A stretch of DNA of 64,000 nt, from contig NZ_MTCM01000003.1 of NCBI RefSeq assembly GCF_002000245.1, positions 124,001 through 188,000 of the forward strand, written 5' to 3'. Within the stretch, counting starts at the first letter, position 1, and the number at the start of each line of letters is the position of its first letter. The stretch is from Sphingobacterium sp. CZ-UAM. GTDB taxonomy: Bacteria > Bacteroidota > Bacteroidia > Sphingobacteriales > Sphingobacteriaceae. The translations under genes were made by a program, and so were the position numbers. Shown here piece by piece: positions 63,396 through 64,000 of this stretch. The notes under the pieces were generated by a model. The model worked only from the letters and a program-made list of their open reading frames with translations, ran no database searches and was not told where the DNA came from.

Positions 63396-64000
63396 TTAAT
63401 AGTCTTTGGACGAGAACAGATCACCTATTTTAGTAAAGAAACCCGTTTGGGGTTTTAAACCTTTAAGTTCGCGTTCTAGGTTGAGTGCCTCACGTCTGGT
63501 CAACACATGCATACTCATTTTTTGGTCTACTTCTGGTCGGTCGTGCTTGTCAGTCTTTACAGCTGCAATCTGGTCAATAACATCTATTCCCTGCACTAAT
63601 TCACCGAATACTGTATAATTCCAGTCTAGATGTGGGGCTCCACCAACAGTTGTATACGCTTGACGTTGCCTTTCGGAAAATTTCCTCCCATTCATCCGGG
63701 TCTGTTCTAAACGGTTGAGATCTTCAGGAGTGAATACTTTACCCTGAACAAGATAAAATTGTGATCCAGAAGATGCTTTCGCGGGGTTATTGTCCCTTGC
63801 GGCACCTATGGTGCCTTTCTTATGAAATAGACTGTCCTGAATTTCAGCGTGAATAGTATAACCCGGCCCTCCATTTCCTAGCTGGGCACCCCCAACCGCA
63901 TTTCTTGAATCTGGGTCACCACCCTGGATCATAAAATTCTGAATAACCCGATGGAACAAGGTACCATCATAATATTTGCTTTTTGCTAATTTCACAAAGT
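63396..64000 (-). CDS. Cyclophilin-type peptidyl-prolyl isomerase, N-terminus outside window
   Basis: About 201 residues visible; the frame runs on past the window end, so the GTG at 63995 is not the start. Cyclophilin marks: YYDGTLFHRVIQNFMIQGGD (catalytic Arg, Phe, Met, Gln), GTIGAARDNNPAKASSGSQF and TVFGELVQGIDVIDQI. An insertion of about 35 residues (LNRLEQTRMNGRKFSERQRQ) between the SGSQF and TVFG parts and a C-terminal extension of about 30 residues are typical of Bacteroidota exported cyclophilins. A signal peptide would lie outside the window. Confidence 0.9.
   Translation of the reverse strand, partial: FVKLAKSKYYDGTLFHRVIQNFMIQGGDPDSRNAVGGAQLGNGGPGYTIHAEIQDSLFHKKGTIGAARDNNPAKASSGSQFYLVQGKVFTPEDLNRLEQTRMNGRKFSERQRQAYTTVGGAPHLDWNYTVFGELVQGIDVIDQIAAVKTDKHDRPEVDQKMSMHVLTRREALNLERELKGLKPQTGFFTKIGDLFSSKDY

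Noticed and set aside
1..64000. tRNA, rRNA, CRISPR array or transposase genes
   Set aside because: I looked through the intergenic stretches for tRNA T-loop and anticodon-arm patterns, evenly spaced repeats and transposase motifs and found none.

Overview
The window looks like a chromosomal stretch of a Bacteroidota bacterium, most likely Sphingobacterium or a close relative. Evidence seen: moderate-to-low G+C, TonB-dependent receptors with carboxypeptidase-like N-terminal domains, a GLPGLI-family protein, PCMD, DUF4271, DUF2723 and TIGR02117-type proteins, Bacteroidota-type promoter -7 elements (TAnnTTTG) before several genes, and few Shine-Dalgarno sequences. The genus is inference; there is no rRNA gene here. 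I see no tRNA, CRISPR array, transposase or prophage.

Layout. 1-2.5 kb: end of a DUF4197 gene, peptidase T and a nitroreductase. 2.6-4.3 kb: a decayed locus of 21-nt/7-residue repeats and an AAA ATPase. 4.6-9.2 kb: an Oar-like TonB-dependent receptor facing a sigma/anti-sigma pair. 9.3-13.7 kb: a second TonB-dependent receptor whose leader encodes a 35-residue peptide ending Met-Cys-Cys-stop followed by an intrinsic terminator, next to a YeiH-type putative sulfate exporter. 13.8-20.3 kb: a MarR-headed fatty-acid beta-oxidation operon carrying an inserted four-helix-bundle (23S IVP-like) gene between inverted arrays of 7-nt repeats.

20.5-29.3 kb: a 2OG-Fe(II) oxygenase, an outer-membrane barrel/PCMD lipoprotein pair, an MmcQ-like protein, an ankyrin lipoprotein, a thioredoxin-like protein, and a large barrel protein coupled to a GLPGLI protein. 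29.3-39.7 kb: dnaK, a TIGR02117 protein, a nucleotidyltransferase, a HerA-like ATPase, a SulP transporter with a beta-carbonic anhydrase, and glnS. 39.7-47.6 kb: a DUF2723 membrane protein, metF under a SAM-I riboswitch, two lipoproteins and rpsP-rimM. 47.7-64 kb: an AddAB-like helicase/nuclease pair, a JmjC/cupin protein, hemD with DUF4271, tag, hpt, an AsmA-like/GT51 fusion, an Mrp ATPase without its CXXC motif, xth and a cyclophilin cut by the window end.

Most of the window is housekeeping. The parts most deserving a second look are the cysteine-ended leader peptide with attenuator (about 11.9-12.24 kb), the IVP cassette bounded by inverted heptamer arrays (16.9-17.4 kb), the heptad-repeat locus (2.6-3.05 kb) and a small gene apparently broken at a poly-A run (55.14-55.26 kb). 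All domain calls are by eye from sequence; no database search was run.
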